Below, one piece after another: positions 5,441 to 5,442 of a DNA stretch of 5,442 nt. The position numbers were made by a program, and so were the translations under genes. Each line of letters begins with the position of its first letter. The first letter of the stretch is position 1. This DNA comes from Microbacteriaceae bacterium (GTDB taxonomy: Bacteria > Actinomycetota > Actinomycetes > Actinomycetales > Microbacteriaceae), in assembly GCA_012511645.1 (NCBI GenBank), contig JAAZFP010000242.1, positions 1 through 5,442 of the forward strand, written 5' to 3'. The notes under the pieces were generated by a model that saw only the letters and a program-made list of their open reading frames with translations, was not told the origin of the DNA and did no database searches.

Positions 5441-5442
5441 CA

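Overview
The window looks like a piece of chromosome from a high-GC actinobacterium, most likely a member of the Microbacteriaceae (Leucobacter-like). This is inferred from the GC-rich third codon positions, GTG start use, short intergenic gaps and protein style. No rRNA, tRNA or marker gene confirms the genus.

Layout. (1) Positions 2-530, plus strand: the 3' part of a DsbA-family (FrnE-type) thiol oxidoreductase. It is followed 10 bases later by a 52-residue protein ending in a CCxxxCC cysteine cluster, whose ribosome binding site touches the upstream stop codon. (2) Positions 531-656: an intergenic stretch dense in inverted repeats, ending in a promoter-like -10 box so close to the next ATG that the mRNA may be nearly leaderless. 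(3) Positions 657-2513, plus strand: a complete Uup-like ABC-F ATPase (618 aa) with two intact ATPase cassettes and a C-terminal coiled coil behind a Ser/Gly/Ala linker. (4) Positions 2514-2569: a convergent junction with one hairpin. (5) Positions 2570-4668, minus strand: a two-gene operon, read MFS transporter then TetR regulator, 29 bases apart. The transporter is a 14-TM DHA2 drug:H+ antiporter of the QacA/SmvA/LfrA type. A 24-bp imperfect palindrome overlapping its likely -10 box is a convincing candidate operator for the TetR protein. (6) Positions 4752-4885: intergenic, with a 15-bp tandem repeat and a strong intrinsic terminator. (7) Positions 4886 to the right edge, minus strand: the 3' part of an unrecognised gene whose product has a very His/Arg/Gly-rich tail ending in a CxC motif.

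Functionally, the best-supported unit is the TetR/MFS pair: the regulator would repress its own operon until a toxic ligand releases it, and the pump would then export the compound. The ABC-F protein probably acts on ribosomes and has no visible link to the pump. The least conventional items are the two cysteine- or histidine-rich tails at the ends of the window: the small CCxxxCC protein coupled to a thiol oxidoreductase, and the His-rich CxC protein. Both suggest metal or thiol chemistry, but this rests on composition and context only.
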